NCBI GenBank assembly: GCA_013911975.1 | Contig: JACESF010000034.1 | Span: 1-42,018 of the forward strand | Source of the DNA: Hyphomicrobiales bacterium | GTDB lineage: Bacteria > Pseudomonadota > Alphaproteobacteria > Rhizobiales > Xanthobacteraceae | Direction: 5' to 3' | DNA length: 42,018 bases | In this document: in pieces, positions 16,929 through 25,145 of the stretch | Position numbering within the stretch: the stretch's first letter is position 1 | Layout of the letters: the number at the start of each line of letters is the position of its first letter | The notes under the pieces: generated by a model | What the model was told of the DNA's origin: nothing | The model's input: only the letters and a program-made list of their open reading frames with translations | The model's database searches: none | Program-made: the position numbers and the translations under genes

Positions 16929-17200
16929 CAGCGGCGCAGGCCGCTGGACACGCGCAGGATCAGCCAGAGCGGAACCACGATGACCGCCCCCAGCAGGAAG
17001 TAGCGCCACACGCTCTCGATGGCGCCGAAGCCGAGATGATACAGGCCGAGGACCAGGTCCTTCAGGCTGTCGAAGATGTTGCGCGGGTCGATGCCCAGCG
17101 CCGCCATGATGATTCCGGCGATGACCGAGAGCACGACGAGGCGCACCAGGACCATGGCGGGCGAGCCGCCCAGGAAGCGCGAAAGCTGGTCGTTCGCCAC
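16928..17200 (-). CDS. Small membrane protein (DUF6460-like)
   Basis: 90 residues with two hydrophobic helices: about 18-36 (VLVRLVVLSVIAGIIMAAL) and 66-83 (YFLLGAVIVVPLWLIL). The start MANDQLSRFLGGSPA and the FDSLKDLVLGLYHLGFGAIESVWRYFL middle match small alphaproteobacterial proteins I recall as DUF6460. Function unknown. Its stop overlaps the MATE gene's ATG by one base (TGATG). Confidence 0.7.
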   Translation of the reverse strand: MANDQLSRFLGGSPAMVLVRLVVLSVIAGIIMAALGIDPRNIFDSLKDLVLGLYHLGFGAIESVWRYFLLGAVIVVPLWLILRVSSGLRR

Positions 17201-17285
17201 CTAAACCTCTCCGTCCGGCCGGGCGACGCCTGCCGCCCGGTTCGGATCGTGATTAGCACGCGGGATAAGGCGGCGGAATGGCGCC

Positions 17286-17921
17286 TCAGCCGCGCGGCTG
17301 CGCGACGATGCGCAAATAGGGCTTCACGGTCTTCCAGCCTTCCGGGAACTTCTCCTTCGCCGCCGCGTCGGAGACGGAGGGGACGATGATCACGTCCTCG
17401 CCCTGGTTCCAGTCGGCGGGGGTCGCCACTGCGTGGCGCGCGGTGAGCTGGAGGGAATCCACCACCCGCAGGATCTCCTGGAAGTTGCGGCCCGTGCTCG
17501 CCGGATAGGTGAGGGTAAGCTTCAGCTTCTTGTCCGGCCCGATGACGAACACCGAGCGCACCGTGGTGGTGTCGCTGGCATTGGGGTGGATCAGGTCGTA
17601 GAGGTCCGACACCTTGCGGTCGCTGTCGGCGATGAGCGGGAAATTGAGCTGCGCGCCGGTGGCGAGCTTGATGTCGTCCACCCAGGCGGGATGGTTGGCG
17701 AGGCTGTCCACCGACAGGCCGATGACCTTCACGTTCCGCTTGTCGAACTCGCCCTTCAGGTGCGCCACCTGGCCCAGCTCCGTGGTGCAGACCGGGGTGA
17801 AGTTCTTCGGGTGCGAGAACAGGATGCCCCAGCTGTCCCCGAGCCAGGAATGGAAGCTCACCGGCCCTTCGGTGGTCTCCGCGGTGAAGTCGGGAACCGT
17901 ATCTCCAAGACGCAGGGTCAT
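17286..17921 (-). CDS. 1-Cys peroxiredoxin (Prx6 type)
   Basis: Reduces hydrogen peroxide and organic hydroperoxides. 211 residues with peroxidatic C45 in HPKNFTPVCTTELG; no second cysteine exists, so a true 1-Cys enzyme needing an external reductant. The long C-terminal arm with DWNQGEDVIIVPSVSDAAAKEKFPEGWKTVKPYLRI is the Prx6-type dimer domain. I chose the ATG at 17921, which is preceded by GGAG; the ATG at 17933 is an alternative. An AT-rich promoter lies upstream, and the gene has its own transcription unit. Confidence 0.95.
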   Translation of the reverse strand: MTLRLGDTVPDFTAETTEGPVSFHSWLGDSWGILFSHPKNFTPVCTTELGQVAHLKGEFDKRNVKVIGLSVDSLANHPAWVDDIKLATGAQLNFPLIADSDRKVSDLYDLIHPNASDTTTVRSVFVIGPDKKLKLTLTYPASTGRNFQEILRVVDSLQLTARHAVATPADWNQGEDVIIVPSVSDAAAKEKFPEGWKTVKPYLRIVAQPRG

Positions 17922-17959
17922 CGCGCGCTCCATATTACAAAAATCGAATGGTCTTTTTC

Positions 17960-17988
17960 ATAATAAACAAATCAAATCTATAAAACAA
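17960..17988 (-). promoter_or_regulatory. Promoter of the 1-Cys peroxiredoxin gene
   Basis: Minus strand TTGTTT (17983-17988), a 17-base spacer and TATTAT (17960-17965), about 40 bp before the start codon, in the sharpest AT-rich patch of this region. No clear OxyR-type inverted repeat was seen. Confidence 0.6.
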
Positions 17989-18035
17989 GTCGATCGCCCG
18001 GGCGGAAGGCAAGCCCGCCGCCCGGGACGGCGCGC

Positions 18036-19463
18036 TCAGACGAGGGCTTCCGCCGGCTCGTAGGGCCGCACCTCCCGCGGCAGGGAGAGGGCGGGAAGGT
18101 CGGGCACCAGCGCGCGGAGCTGCGCCTCCCCGCCCCAGGCCTCGAACGCCGCGAGCGCCTCGGTCTGGATCCGGCCCACCGGCCAGGGCGGGCCTACATG
18201 GGTGTCATGGAACACCAGGTAGAAGAAGCGCGCCTCGTCGAAGCCCACCACCTTGGGCGGGTTCCGGGTGCTGAAGGGATGCAGGCCGAGGCTCAAAGCG
18301 AGGGCGATGGAGCCCTCCCCCACGGCACGGCCGCTGTCGGCGAAGAGGGCGCCCGTGGTCCCGCCGGTCTTCGTGTCCACCACATAGGCGAGGCAGCCCC
18401 TGCGGGCGGGCACCCCGCCCAGCCGGGGATAGGCGGCGGCGGGCAGCACGATATAGGGCACGAGGCTCGCATCCACGTAGCGCCGCGTGTCGTTCTCGGG
18501 ATAGGCGGGATCGGCGAGGCTGGTGGCCGAGACGAAGAAGCCCTCCGCCGGGCCCACCGCGTCCGTGCCCTGGATGCCGTGGCGGTCGCCCTTGGCGATA
18601 TTGGCGAGCCAGTCGAACGACCCCTTGTTCTCGGGATGGTAGGCGCGCGGCGCGCCGTCCGCGTCCACCGCCAGCTTGGCCATGAAATGGCTCGCGGCGG
18701 TGCCGGGCACATGGAGCACGGGCACGTCCTGCGCGCTCACGCCTTCCTTGTGGTTCCAGCGGCCGCTGACCTCGCCGATGGCGACCTGCGCGGCGGCGGG
18801 CACGGGCGGGCGGGCGCCCGTGAAGGGCGGCGCCTCGCCGGCGAGCGGCGGCGGTTCCGCCAGAGACACCGTGAGGGGCATCACGGCCGTTCCGTCCGCC
18901 AGCACGCCGGCGATGCGCAGCGGGGTCCCGGCGATGGCGCGCACGGTCTCTTCGGCGAGTTCGAAATGCATGCTGTCCACGTTGTCGCCGCTGAAGCCGC
19001 CGCCCCAATACCAGCCGTAGCGATTGAAATAGGGCACCAGCGCCAGCACCCCGCGCTGCACCAGCGGCACGCCCTGGGGGATGTCGTTCTTCCCGAAGAA
19101 GATATCGATGGCGGTGCCCCAGCTATGGTTGGAATAGCGGGCGGGATTGAGCCGCCGGGCGCGCACGCACAGCACGCCGTCGCTGCGCACCTCGTCATGA
19201 AGGGCGGGATTGTCCGCCGCCACCTCGGCGAACATCTGGCGCAGGCGCTCCACCGCATGGTCGAGGCCGCTCACCTTGAAGGGGCCCACATCCACCCCGT
19301 GGCGCACCCGCGCCGTGAACGGCCCCTGCGGCGCGCTGCAATCCCGCGTGAGCGCGCCGGGCACCCCCAGCAGGTCGAGCATCGTGCCCTCGCGGCACGG
19401 GGTGAGGCCCACATTGATGCGGTCCAGGGGCGGCAGCGGAATCTGGTCCCGGAAACTGGTCAT
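18036..19463 (-). CDS. Fusion of M15-type peptidase and GH75-like (chitosanase) domain
   Basis: 475 residues. The N-terminal part carries the M15 zinc-peptidase signature: SNHSWGTAID with H113 and D120, and DSMHFEL with H166, as in D-Ala-D-Ala carboxypeptidases and endolysins. Residues ~225-440 resemble GH75 chitosanases: KLAVDADGAPRAYHPENKG, YVDASLVPYIVLP, and the active-site segment FADSGRAVGEGSIALALSLG with candidate acids D376 and E383. A Pro/Ala-rich linker joins them. It probably cuts peptidoglycan peptides and glycans, or a chitosan-like polymer. No signal peptide or membrane helix is visible. I chose the ATG at 19463, preceded by GAGGAGGGGG. Flanking genes do not explain it. Confidence 0.75.
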   Translation of the reverse strand: MTSFRDQIPLPPLDRINVGLTPCREGTMLDLLGVPGALTRDCSAPQGPFTARVRHGVDVGPFKVSGLDHAVERLRQMFAEVAADNPALHDEVRSDGVLCVRARRLNPARYSNHSWGTAIDIFFGKNDIPQGVPLVQRGVLALVPYFNRYGWYWGGGFSGDNVDSMHFELAEETVRAIAGTPLRIAGVLADGTAVMPLTVSLAEPPPLAGEAPPFTGARPPVPAAAQVAIGEVSGRWNHKEGVSAQDVPVLHVPGTAASHFMAKLAVDADGAPRAYHPENKGSFDWLANIAKGDRHGIQGTDAVGPAEGFFVSATSLADPAYPENDTRRYVDASLVPYIVLPAAAYPRLGGVPARRGCLAYVVDTKTGGTTGALFADSGRAVGEGSIALALSLGLHPFSTRNPPKVVGFDEARFFYLVFHDTHVGPPWPVGRIQTEALAAFEAWGGEAQLRALVPDLPALSLPREVRPYEPAEALV

Positions 19464-19528
19464 GACCCCCTCCTCGAATGGAAGCAGAGGGCCTGACTGT
19501 AAGAGGACGAAATGCAACTTCAACGATT

Positions 19529-19557
19529 ATTATAAATTCGATACACCTTAAATATTC
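19529..19557 (-). promoter_or_regulatory. Possible promoter of the M15/GH75 fusion gene
   Basis: A perfect TATAAT (19529-19534, minus strand) in an AT-rich stretch upstream of the gene. The -35 at the right distance (GAATAT, 19552-19557) is poor. It would give a 5' leader of about 60 bases. Confidence 0.4.
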
Positions 19558-19618
19558 GTCGGCAAATCATCTGGATATATTTGCGGAGCGACAGGGACGG
19601 AACACGGAATCGGAGGGA

Positions 19619-19642
19619 CGGCGGGGCCCTCGGGCCCCGCCG
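19619..19642 (-). terminator. Strong GC hairpin downstream of lysK
   Basis: An 11-bp perfect stem, CGGCGGGGCCC and its complement, with a two-base loop, 13 bp past the lysK stop on the minus strand. It lacks a U-tract, so it may slow or protect the transcript rather than act as a classical terminator. Confidence 0.45.
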
Positions 19643-19654
19643 GGAGATGGCCGC

Positions 19655-21301
19655 TCAGTCGAGCTTCGCGCGGATCAGGGCGCGGGTCTCGGGGATGCCG
19701 TAGATCTGCACGAAGGAGCCGAAGCGCGGCCCCCGCTGCTCGCCCAGGACCACCTGGTAGATGGTGTTGAACCATTCCACCGAGATGCCCGGCTTCTCCG
19801 GGGTCGCGCCCTTGGCCTTCAGGTCCTGGTAGCGCGGAATGGGGCGGGCCACATCATAGAGCACGGTCTGGATGTCGTCCGCGCTCGCGGTCTCCGGCAG
19901 GGTGCCGAGGGCCGTGTACAGGGCCTCCAGCGCGCCGCGCTCCACCTCGTCCGGCGCCCGGAAGCGCTTGTTGGGCTCCACGAAGTCCTTGAAGTAGCGC
20001 ACCGCATACACCACCAGCTCGGCGAGCTTGGGATGGGACTGCGCGGAGACGCCCGGCACGTGGCGGCGCAGGAAGCCCCACAGCACGTCCTCGTCCGCCG
20101 CATTGGAGGCGGAGGCGAGGTTGAGCAGCATGGTGAAGGACACCGGCATGTCCACCACGGGCGGATTGCCGGAATGGATGTGCCACACCGGGTTGCCGAG
20201 GCGGGTCTTCCAGTCCTGCGCGGGATAGCGGGCGAGGAAGCTGAAATACTCGTCCACCGCCTTGGGGATGACGTCGAAATGCAGCTTCTTGGCCGAGCGC
20301 GGCGACTGGAACATGTAGAGCGCCAGGCTCTCCGGGCTCGCATAGGTGAGCCACTCGTCGATGGTCAGGCCGTTGCCCTTCGACTTGGAGATCTTCTGGC
20401 CGTTCACGTCCAGGAACAGCTCGTAGACATAATGCTCAGGCGGCTCGGCGCCGAGCACCCCGCAGATCCTGTCATAGACCGGCGCGTTGGTCTGGTGGTC
20501 CTTGCCGAACATCTCGAAATCCACCCCGAGCGCGGCCCAGCGGGCGCCGAAGTCCGGCTTCCACTGGAGCTTCACGGCACCGCCGGTCACGGGCAGCGTC
20601 TTGTCGGTGCCGTCCTCGTCGGTGAAGGTGATGGTGCCGGCCTTGGCGTCCACCGCCTTCAGCGGCACGTAGAGCACCCGCCCGCTCACGGGCGAGATGG
20701 GCAGGAACGGGCTGTAGGTGGCCTGCCGCTCCTCGCCGAGGGTGGGCAGCATCACGGCCATGATCTCGTCGTACTTCTCGGCCGCGTGCAGCAGCACGGC
20801 GTCCAGCTTGCCGGACTTGTAATAGTCCGTGGCGCTGGCGAACTCGTAGTCGAAGCCGAACGTGTCGAGGAAGCGCCGCAGCATGGCGTTGTTGTGGTCG
20901 CCGAAGCTCTTGAAGCCGCCGCCGAACGGGTTGGGCACGGTGGTCAGCGGCATCTGGAGATAGGGCTCCAGCGCGGCGCGGTCCGGCACGTTGTCCGGAA
21001 TCTTGCGCATGCCGTCCATGTCGTCGGAGAAGCACAGCAGGCGCGTCTTCACCTTGTCCTCGGTGAGCACATGGAAGGCGTGGCGCACCATGGTGGTGCG
21101 CGCCACCTCGCCGAACGTGCCGATATGGGGCAGGCCCGAGGGACCGTAGCCGGTCTCGAACAGGACCTCGTCCTTCGGGCGCCGTTTCAGCCGCGCCACG
21201 ATCTTGCGCGCTTCCTCGAACGGCCAGGCGGTCGCGGTCTCGGCGACGGCACGCAGGTCGCGGGCAAGCTCGGCAGGAGCGGGTTCAGCAGGCGAGGTCA
21301 T
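19655..21301 (-). CDS. lysK: Lysyl-tRNA synthetase, class I
   Basis: Charges tRNA-Lys. This is the archaeal-type class I enzyme, also normal in alphaproteobacteria, and unrelated to the class II LysS of most bacteria. 548 residues with the HIGH-type signature [13 protein letters not shown] (51-63), the [14 protein letters not shown] substrate segment, and KISKSKGNG (303-311) as KMSKS, followed by a long helical anticodon-binding part. The length is typical. It lies downstream of a small membrane gene on the same strand with a 91-bp gap. Confidence 0.95.
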   Translation of the reverse strand: MTSPAEPAPAELARDLRAVAETATAWPFEEARKIVARLKRRPKDEVLFETGYGPSGLPHIGTFGEVARTTMVRHAFHVLTEDKVKTRLLCFSDDMDGMRKIPDNVPDRAALEPYLQMPLTTVPNPFGGGFKSFGDHNNAMLRRFLDTFGFDYEFASATDYYKSGKLDAVLLHAAEKYDEIMAVMLPTLGEERQATYSPFLPISPVSGRVLYVPLKAVDAKAGTITFTDEDGTDKTLPVTGGAVKLQWKPDFGARWAALGVDFEMFGKDHQTNAPVYDRICGVLGAEPPEHYVYELFLDVNGQKISKSKGNGLTIDEWLTYASPESLALYMFQSPRSAKKLHFDVIPKAVDEYFSFLARYPAQDWKTRLGNPVWHIHSGNPPVVDMPVSFTMLLNLASASNAADEDVLWGFLRRHVPGVSAQSHPKLAELVVYAVRYFKDFVEPNKRFRAPDEVERGALEALYTALGTLPETASADDIQTVLYDVARPIPRYQDLKAKGATPEKPGISVEWFNTIYQVVLGEQRGPRFGSFVQIYGIPETRALIRAKLD

Positions 21302-21392
21302 GGGGGTGAAGCTCCGAAATCGGGCCGCGACCTTATGCAGGCGCTCGCGGCGGCGTCAACGCGGGCAAACCGCAGACCGGCCCGCGCGGCGC

Positions 21393-21599
21393 TCACTTTC
21401 CGGTCCGGCGCGCGATGGGCAGCACCAGATGCACCATGCCGAGCACCATGACCGGCACGGCGAGCAGCGTGGTCGCCCAATGGGTCCAGCCCGCCGTCAC
21501 CGGCGCCAGGGCTTCGAGGATCAGGTTGATGAGCCCATAGGCCCCGGCCATGAGGATGCCGAGAAACCGCAGATGGGCGAGCAGAGCGAACGGGAGCAT
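21393..21599 (-). CDS. Small two-helix membrane protein, likely TetR-controlled
   Basis: 68 residues with two hydrophobic segments, about 10-30 and 41-60, and a positive C-terminal tail (ARRTGK). I chose the ATG at 21599 (MLPFALLAHL), preceded by an AAAAAGGTG-type stretch; the longer frame upstream overlaps the operator. It faces the TetR gene across a gap that contains a strong operator-like palindrome, so it is the probable regulated target. Function unknown. Confidence 0.65.
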   Translation of the reverse strand: MLPFALLAHLRFLGILMAGAYGLINLILEALAPVTAGWTHWATTLLAVPVMVLGMVHLVLPIARRTGK

Positions 21600-21618
21600 G
21601 AGCGGACACCTTTTTAAA

Positions 21619-21665
21619 CGAAACGAGTCGTTTCGATTGACGTTTGATATATACGATCCGTTTCG
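21619..21665. promoter_or_regulatory. TetR operator region
   Basis: CGAAACGAGTCGTTTCG at 21619-21635 is an inverted repeat of CGAAACG with a 3-base centre. A second CGTTTCG half-site at 21659-21665 lacks a good partner. Between them lies an AT-rich segment with a TTGACG (21637-21642) and TATATA-like boxes. It sits in the 103-bp divergent gap between the small membrane gene and the TetR gene, the classical place for a self-repressed operator. Confidence 0.7.
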
Positions 21666-21702
21666 ATAAGCAAGAGGGAGCGAAGGGGCGTTTGGGGGGA
21701 GC

Positions 21703-22308
21703 ATGTCGGACGACCAGCCGAAGACGGGCCGCAGGGCCTCCATCGGGGCGCGGCGCAATCCCGCGACGGAAGCCGCCATCGTCGCCGCGGCCCGCGATCT
21801 CCTGGCCGAGCGCGGCTATGCAGGCTTCTCCTTCGAGGAAGTGGCGCGCCGCGCGGGGGCGGGCAAGCCCACCCTCTACCGCTGGTGGCCCACCAAGGCG
21901 GACCTTCTCGTGGAGGTCTATGCGGGCGAGAAGGCGGCCACCATGCGCCCGCCGGACACGGGGCACCTGACGGAGGATCTCGTCTCCTATACGCGCGCCC
22001 TCTGGTCCTTCTGGCGGGACACGCCCACGGGGCGCGCATTCCGGGGGCTGATCGCGGAGGCCCAGTCGAGCGCGGCGGCCCAGTCCACCCTGCGGGACAA
22101 GTTCCTGCCCGAGCGCCTGAAGGACGTGCGCGCGCTGTTCGAGCAGGCGGCGGCGCGCGGCGAGGTCCGCACCGACACCATCGAGGACCTGATCGCCCTC
22201 TATATCGGCTTCAACTGGTTCCGCCTTCTGACCGGCCGCATCGAGGACGATCCGGCCGCTATTTCCCGCACCGCCCGCCTATTGGCCGTGGCGGGCGCCC
22301 CTCAATAG
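21703..22308 (+). CDS. TetR/AcrR-family transcriptional regulator
   Basis: 201 residues. The N-terminal DNA-binding domain covers about 20-70 (AAARDLLAERGYAGFSFEEVARRAGAGKPTLYRWWPTKADLL), with the canonical LYRWWPTK recognition helix. The C-terminal part is an effector-binding helical bundle of unknown ligand. It probably binds the palindrome in its own upstream region and represses the divergent membrane-protein gene and itself. It converges on the substrate-binding protein gene, overlapping by 7 bp. Confidence 0.9.
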   Translation: MSDDQPKTGRRASIGARRNPATEAAIVAAARDLLAERGYAGFSFEEVARRAGAGKPTLYRWWPTKADLLVEVYAGEKAATMRPPDTGHLTEDLVSYTRALWSFWRDTPTGRAFRGLIAEAQSSAAAQSTLRDKFLPERLKDVRALFEQAAARGEVRTDTIEDLIALYIGFNWFRLLTGRIEDDPAAISRTARLLAVAGAPQ

Positions 22309-23183
22309 AAGCCGATGGGGAACCAGCGCAGATAGATGTCTGCGTAGACGCCCTTCTCCCACACCCGCTGGAGGGCATAGTCGAGGGCGCGGCGCAGCGG
22401 CGCGTTGCCCGGCTTCACCGCCACGGCGAGGCCGTCGCCGAAATAGCGGCTCTCCGTGAAGGGGCCGCCCGCGAACACGCAGCAATTGTCCGAGCCGGTG
22501 CCGTTGAGCCAGAGCGACAGGCTGATCCCGTCGCCGAACAACAGGTCCACCTCGCCTTTCCTCAGCGCCTCGCGCGCAGCGGCCGCGTCGGGATAGGGGC
22601 GGATCCCCGCCTCCTTGAAGAAGTCCCGCAGATAGGCCTCGTGGGCGGTGCCCGCGACCACGGCCACGGTGCGGTCCGCCACCTTGCCGGGCGTCACCTC
22701 GGCCGGCACGCTGCCCCGGCGGGCAACGAAGCGGGCGGGGGTGCCGAGATAGCGCTCGGAGAAATCCGCCCGCTGGCGCGCGGCGGGCGATGCCGCGAGG
22801 CCCGCGATGGCCGCGTCGCCTTTGTTCTCCTCGATGTCCGCCAGCAGCTCCGCGAACGGCACCGCCTGGATGGTGCAGGTGGCCGACAGCTCGGCGCAGA
22901 TGGCGCGGGCGAGGTCCAGGTTGAACCCCATGAGGGCGCCGTCCGCCGCCACGAAGTTGAAGGGCGGGAAGTCGTCGGTGGTGAGGAAGCGGATGGCGGT
23001 GGGAAGCTGCGCGGCGTCCGGCCGCTCCAGGCGGCGCTCCACGTTCCAGAAGTTCGGCACGTTCACCGGCACCGCCGGGGGCACCGCGCTCTGCGCCCAG
23101 GCGGATGCCGCGCCCGTGACCAAAAGTAGCAGAGAAAGCGCACCGCACCGAATGGTCGCACGTGGCCGCCGCAGAGGTTTCAT
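22302..23183 (-). CDS. Periplasmic solute-binding protein (family 3-type), orphan
   Basis: 293 residues. A signal peptide (basic MKPLRRPR, hydrophobic GALSLLLLVTGAASA, cleavage after AWA near residue 30) is followed by a family 3-type fold: FLTTDDFPPFNF, LMGFNLDLARAICAEL, FSERYLGTPARFVAR, VADRTVAVVAGTAHEAYLR, and VDLLFGDGISLSLWL. Such proteins bind polar amino acids or related ligands for ABC importers. No permease or ATPase is in the window, so it is an orphan or serves a different partner. Its gene is divergent from the glycosyltransferase, with 45 bp between starts. Confidence 0.85.
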   Translation of the reverse strand: MKPLRRPRATIRCGALSLLLLVTGAASAWAQSAVPPAVPVNVPNFWNVERRLERPDAAQLPTAIRFLTTDDFPPFNFVAADGALMGFNLDLARAICAELSATCTIQAVPFAELLADIEENKGDAAIAGLAASPAARQRADFSERYLGTPARFVARRGSVPAEVTPGKVADRTVAVVAGTAHEAYLRDFFKEAGIRPYPDAAAAREALRKGEVDLLFGDGISLSLWLNGTGSDNCCVFAGGPFTESRYFGDGLAVAVKPGNAPLRRALDYALQRVWEKGVYADIYLRWFPIGFY

Positions 23184-23228
23184 CGTAGCGTTCAACCTAT
23201 CCGTGCGCTGCCGAGGGTTCCGAGTGCC

Positions 23229-25145
23229 ATGTTGGGCGACACCGACCCCCATCGCAAGGCGTCCGCCCTCCATACGCGCCCGCGCCGCGCCGATCCAGCG
23301 CTTCCGCCGGAACTGGCGGCCCTGCGCGGCCGGGTGCCGGACGACGCCCTGCGCTGGGCGCGCAACCGGGCCCGGCGGATGGGCGTGGGCGGCGACGAGG
23401 TCCTGCTCCAGGCCGGGCTGGTGGATGCGGACGGCCTTGCCGAGGCCCATGCCCGCCATCTCGGCCTTCCCCTCGCCGCGCCGGACGACGCGACGCTTCT
23501 GCTTGCCGCGGAGCAGGCCGCCGGGGCGCTGCGCGCGGGCGTCGTGCCGGTGCGGGACGCCGACGGGCCGGGCTTCGTCATCGCCCCGCGCGGCAAGGCG
23601 GTGCGCAAGCTCGCGCACGCGCTGGCCGTGGGCGCGCGGCCCGGCCTCCGCCTCGCCGCCCCCGAACGGCTGCGCGCCCGCATCGCCGCCCACGGCCGGG
23701 CTGCCCTGGCCCGCGAGGCGGCCTTCGGCCTCGGCGCCCGCATGCCCCGGCTGAGCGCCGCCGGCGTGCCGCGCGGCGGCGCTCTGGGCGCCGGGCTCGC
23801 TTTGGCCCTGGCGGGCCTCACGGCCCTGGGCTGGATGGTGCCGGACAGGCTGAGCCTGTGCGTCGTCGCGGTGCTCTCGCTGGTGTTCCTCTGCGCCATG
23901 GGCCTGCGGCTGGCGGGGTGCCTCGTGCCCGAGGCCGTGCCGGGCCCGCCCCGCCTGGAGGACCGGAACCTGCCCGTCTACACCCTGCTGGTGCCGCTCT
24001 ACCGGGAAGCCGCCATGGTCCCGCGCCTCGTCGCGGCGCTGCGGGCGCTGGACTATCCACCGGAGAAGCTGGACATCAAGCTGGTGGTGGAGCCGGACGA
24101 CACGGCCACCCGCCGCGCCCTGCGCCGCGCGGCGCTGCCGCCCGGCTTCGAGATCGTGGTGGCGCCCGCCGTGGGGCCGCGCACCAAGCCCAAGGCGCTC
24201 AACGCCGCCCTGCCCTTCGCGCGCGGCAGCTTCGTGGCCGTGTTGGACGCGGAGGACATTCCCGCGCCCGGCCAGTTGCGCGCGGCGCTGGAGGCGTTCC
24301 GCCGGGGCGGGCGGCGGCTCGCCTGCGTCCAGGCGCGTCTCGTGGTGGAGAATGCACGCGACAGCTGGATCTCGCGCCATTTCGCCATCGAATATTGCGC
24401 CCAGTTCGACGTGCTGCTCCCGGCGCTGGCCGCCATGCGCCTGCCCATCCTCCTGGGCGGCACCTCCAACCATTTCCGCCGTGCGGCCCTGGAGGAAGCC
24501 GGGGGATGGGATGCGTTCAACGTGACCGAGGATGCCGACCTCGGCCTGCGCCTGACCCGCACGGGCTGGGAGATCGACGTGATCGCCGCCGACACGCTGG
24601 AGGAGGCGCCGGTACGGGTGGGCGCCTGGCTGCGCCAGCGCACCCGCTGGATGAAGGGCTGGGCTCAGACCATCCTGGTCCATGGCCGCGACCCCGGCGC
24701 CCTTTTGCGCGAGATGGGGCCCGCCCGCGCCTTCACGGCCATGCTGCTCACGGCCGGGCCGTTCGTGGCCATGACGCTCCACCCCATCAGCCTCGCCGCC
24801 GTGATCCACCATTTCGCGGCCGGGAGCGAGGCCATCGGCTCCGCCGCCGAGGCGGTCGCCCTCGCTCTGTCCTATGCCAACCTGCTGATCGGCTATGCCG
24901 CCACCTTCATCGTGAGCCTCGTGGGGCTGCGGCGGCGCGGGCGGCTGGCGGAGGCGTGGATCCTGGCCACCCTGCCCGCCTACTGGCTGCTCCAGAGCCT
25001 TGCGGTCTGGCGCGCGCTCATCGACCTGGTGCGCGACCCGCACCGCTGGGACAAGACCGAGCACGGCCTCGCCCGCGGCGCGGCCCCGGTCACAGAACCC
25101 GCTTCAGCTCCGCCGCCGCCTCGGCCGGCGGCCGCTTGGCGTTGA
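23229..25145 (+). CDS. GT2-family glycosyltransferase with N-terminal MshEN-like domain
   Basis: 638 residues. Residues ~38-140 resemble the GspE/MshE N-terminal fold (a c-di-GMP-binding domain in some proteins): WARNRARRMGVGGDEVLLQAGLVDADGLAEA. Two hydrophobic helices (about 185-228) lead into the glycosyltransferase domain with VPLYRE, the DAED motif (340-343), the TED motif (433-435) and QRTRW (470-474), as in processive bacterial polysaccharide synthases. Three to four more hydrophobic segments end the protein. It is probably a membrane enzyme making a beta-linked polymer, possibly tuned by c-di-GMP. The sugar is unknown. The 3' end overlaps the SCO1 gene by 56 bp, converging. Confidence 0.85.
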   Translation: MLGDTDPHRKASALHTRPRRADPALPPELAALRGRVPDDALRWARNRARRMGVGGDEVLLQAGLVDADGLAEAHARHLGLPLAAPDDATLLLAAEQAAGALRAGVVPVRDADGPGFVIAPRGKAVRKLAHALAVGARPGLRLAAPERLRARIAAHGRAALAREAAFGLGARMPRLSAAGVPRGGALGAGLALALAGLTALGWMVPDRLSLCVVAVLSLVFLCAMGLRLAGCLVPEAVPGPPRLEDRNLPVYTLLVPLYREAAMVPRLVAALRALDYPPEKLDIKLVVEPDDTATRRALRRAALPPGFEIVVAPAVGPRTKPKALNAALPFARGSFVAVLDAEDIPAPGQLRAALEAFRRGGRRLACVQARLVVENARDSWISRHFAIEYCAQFDVLLPALAAMRLPILLGGTSNHFRRAALEEAGGWDAFNVTEDADLGLRLTRTGWEIDVIAADTLEEAPVRVGAWLRQRTRWMKGWAQTILVHGRDPGALLREMGPARAFTAMLLTAGPFVAMTLHPISLAAVIHHFAAGSEAIGSAAEAVALALSYANLLIGYAATFIVSLVGLRRRGRLAEAWILATLPAYWLLQSLAVWRALIDLVRDPHRWDKTEHGLARGAAPVTEPASAPPPPRPAAAWR

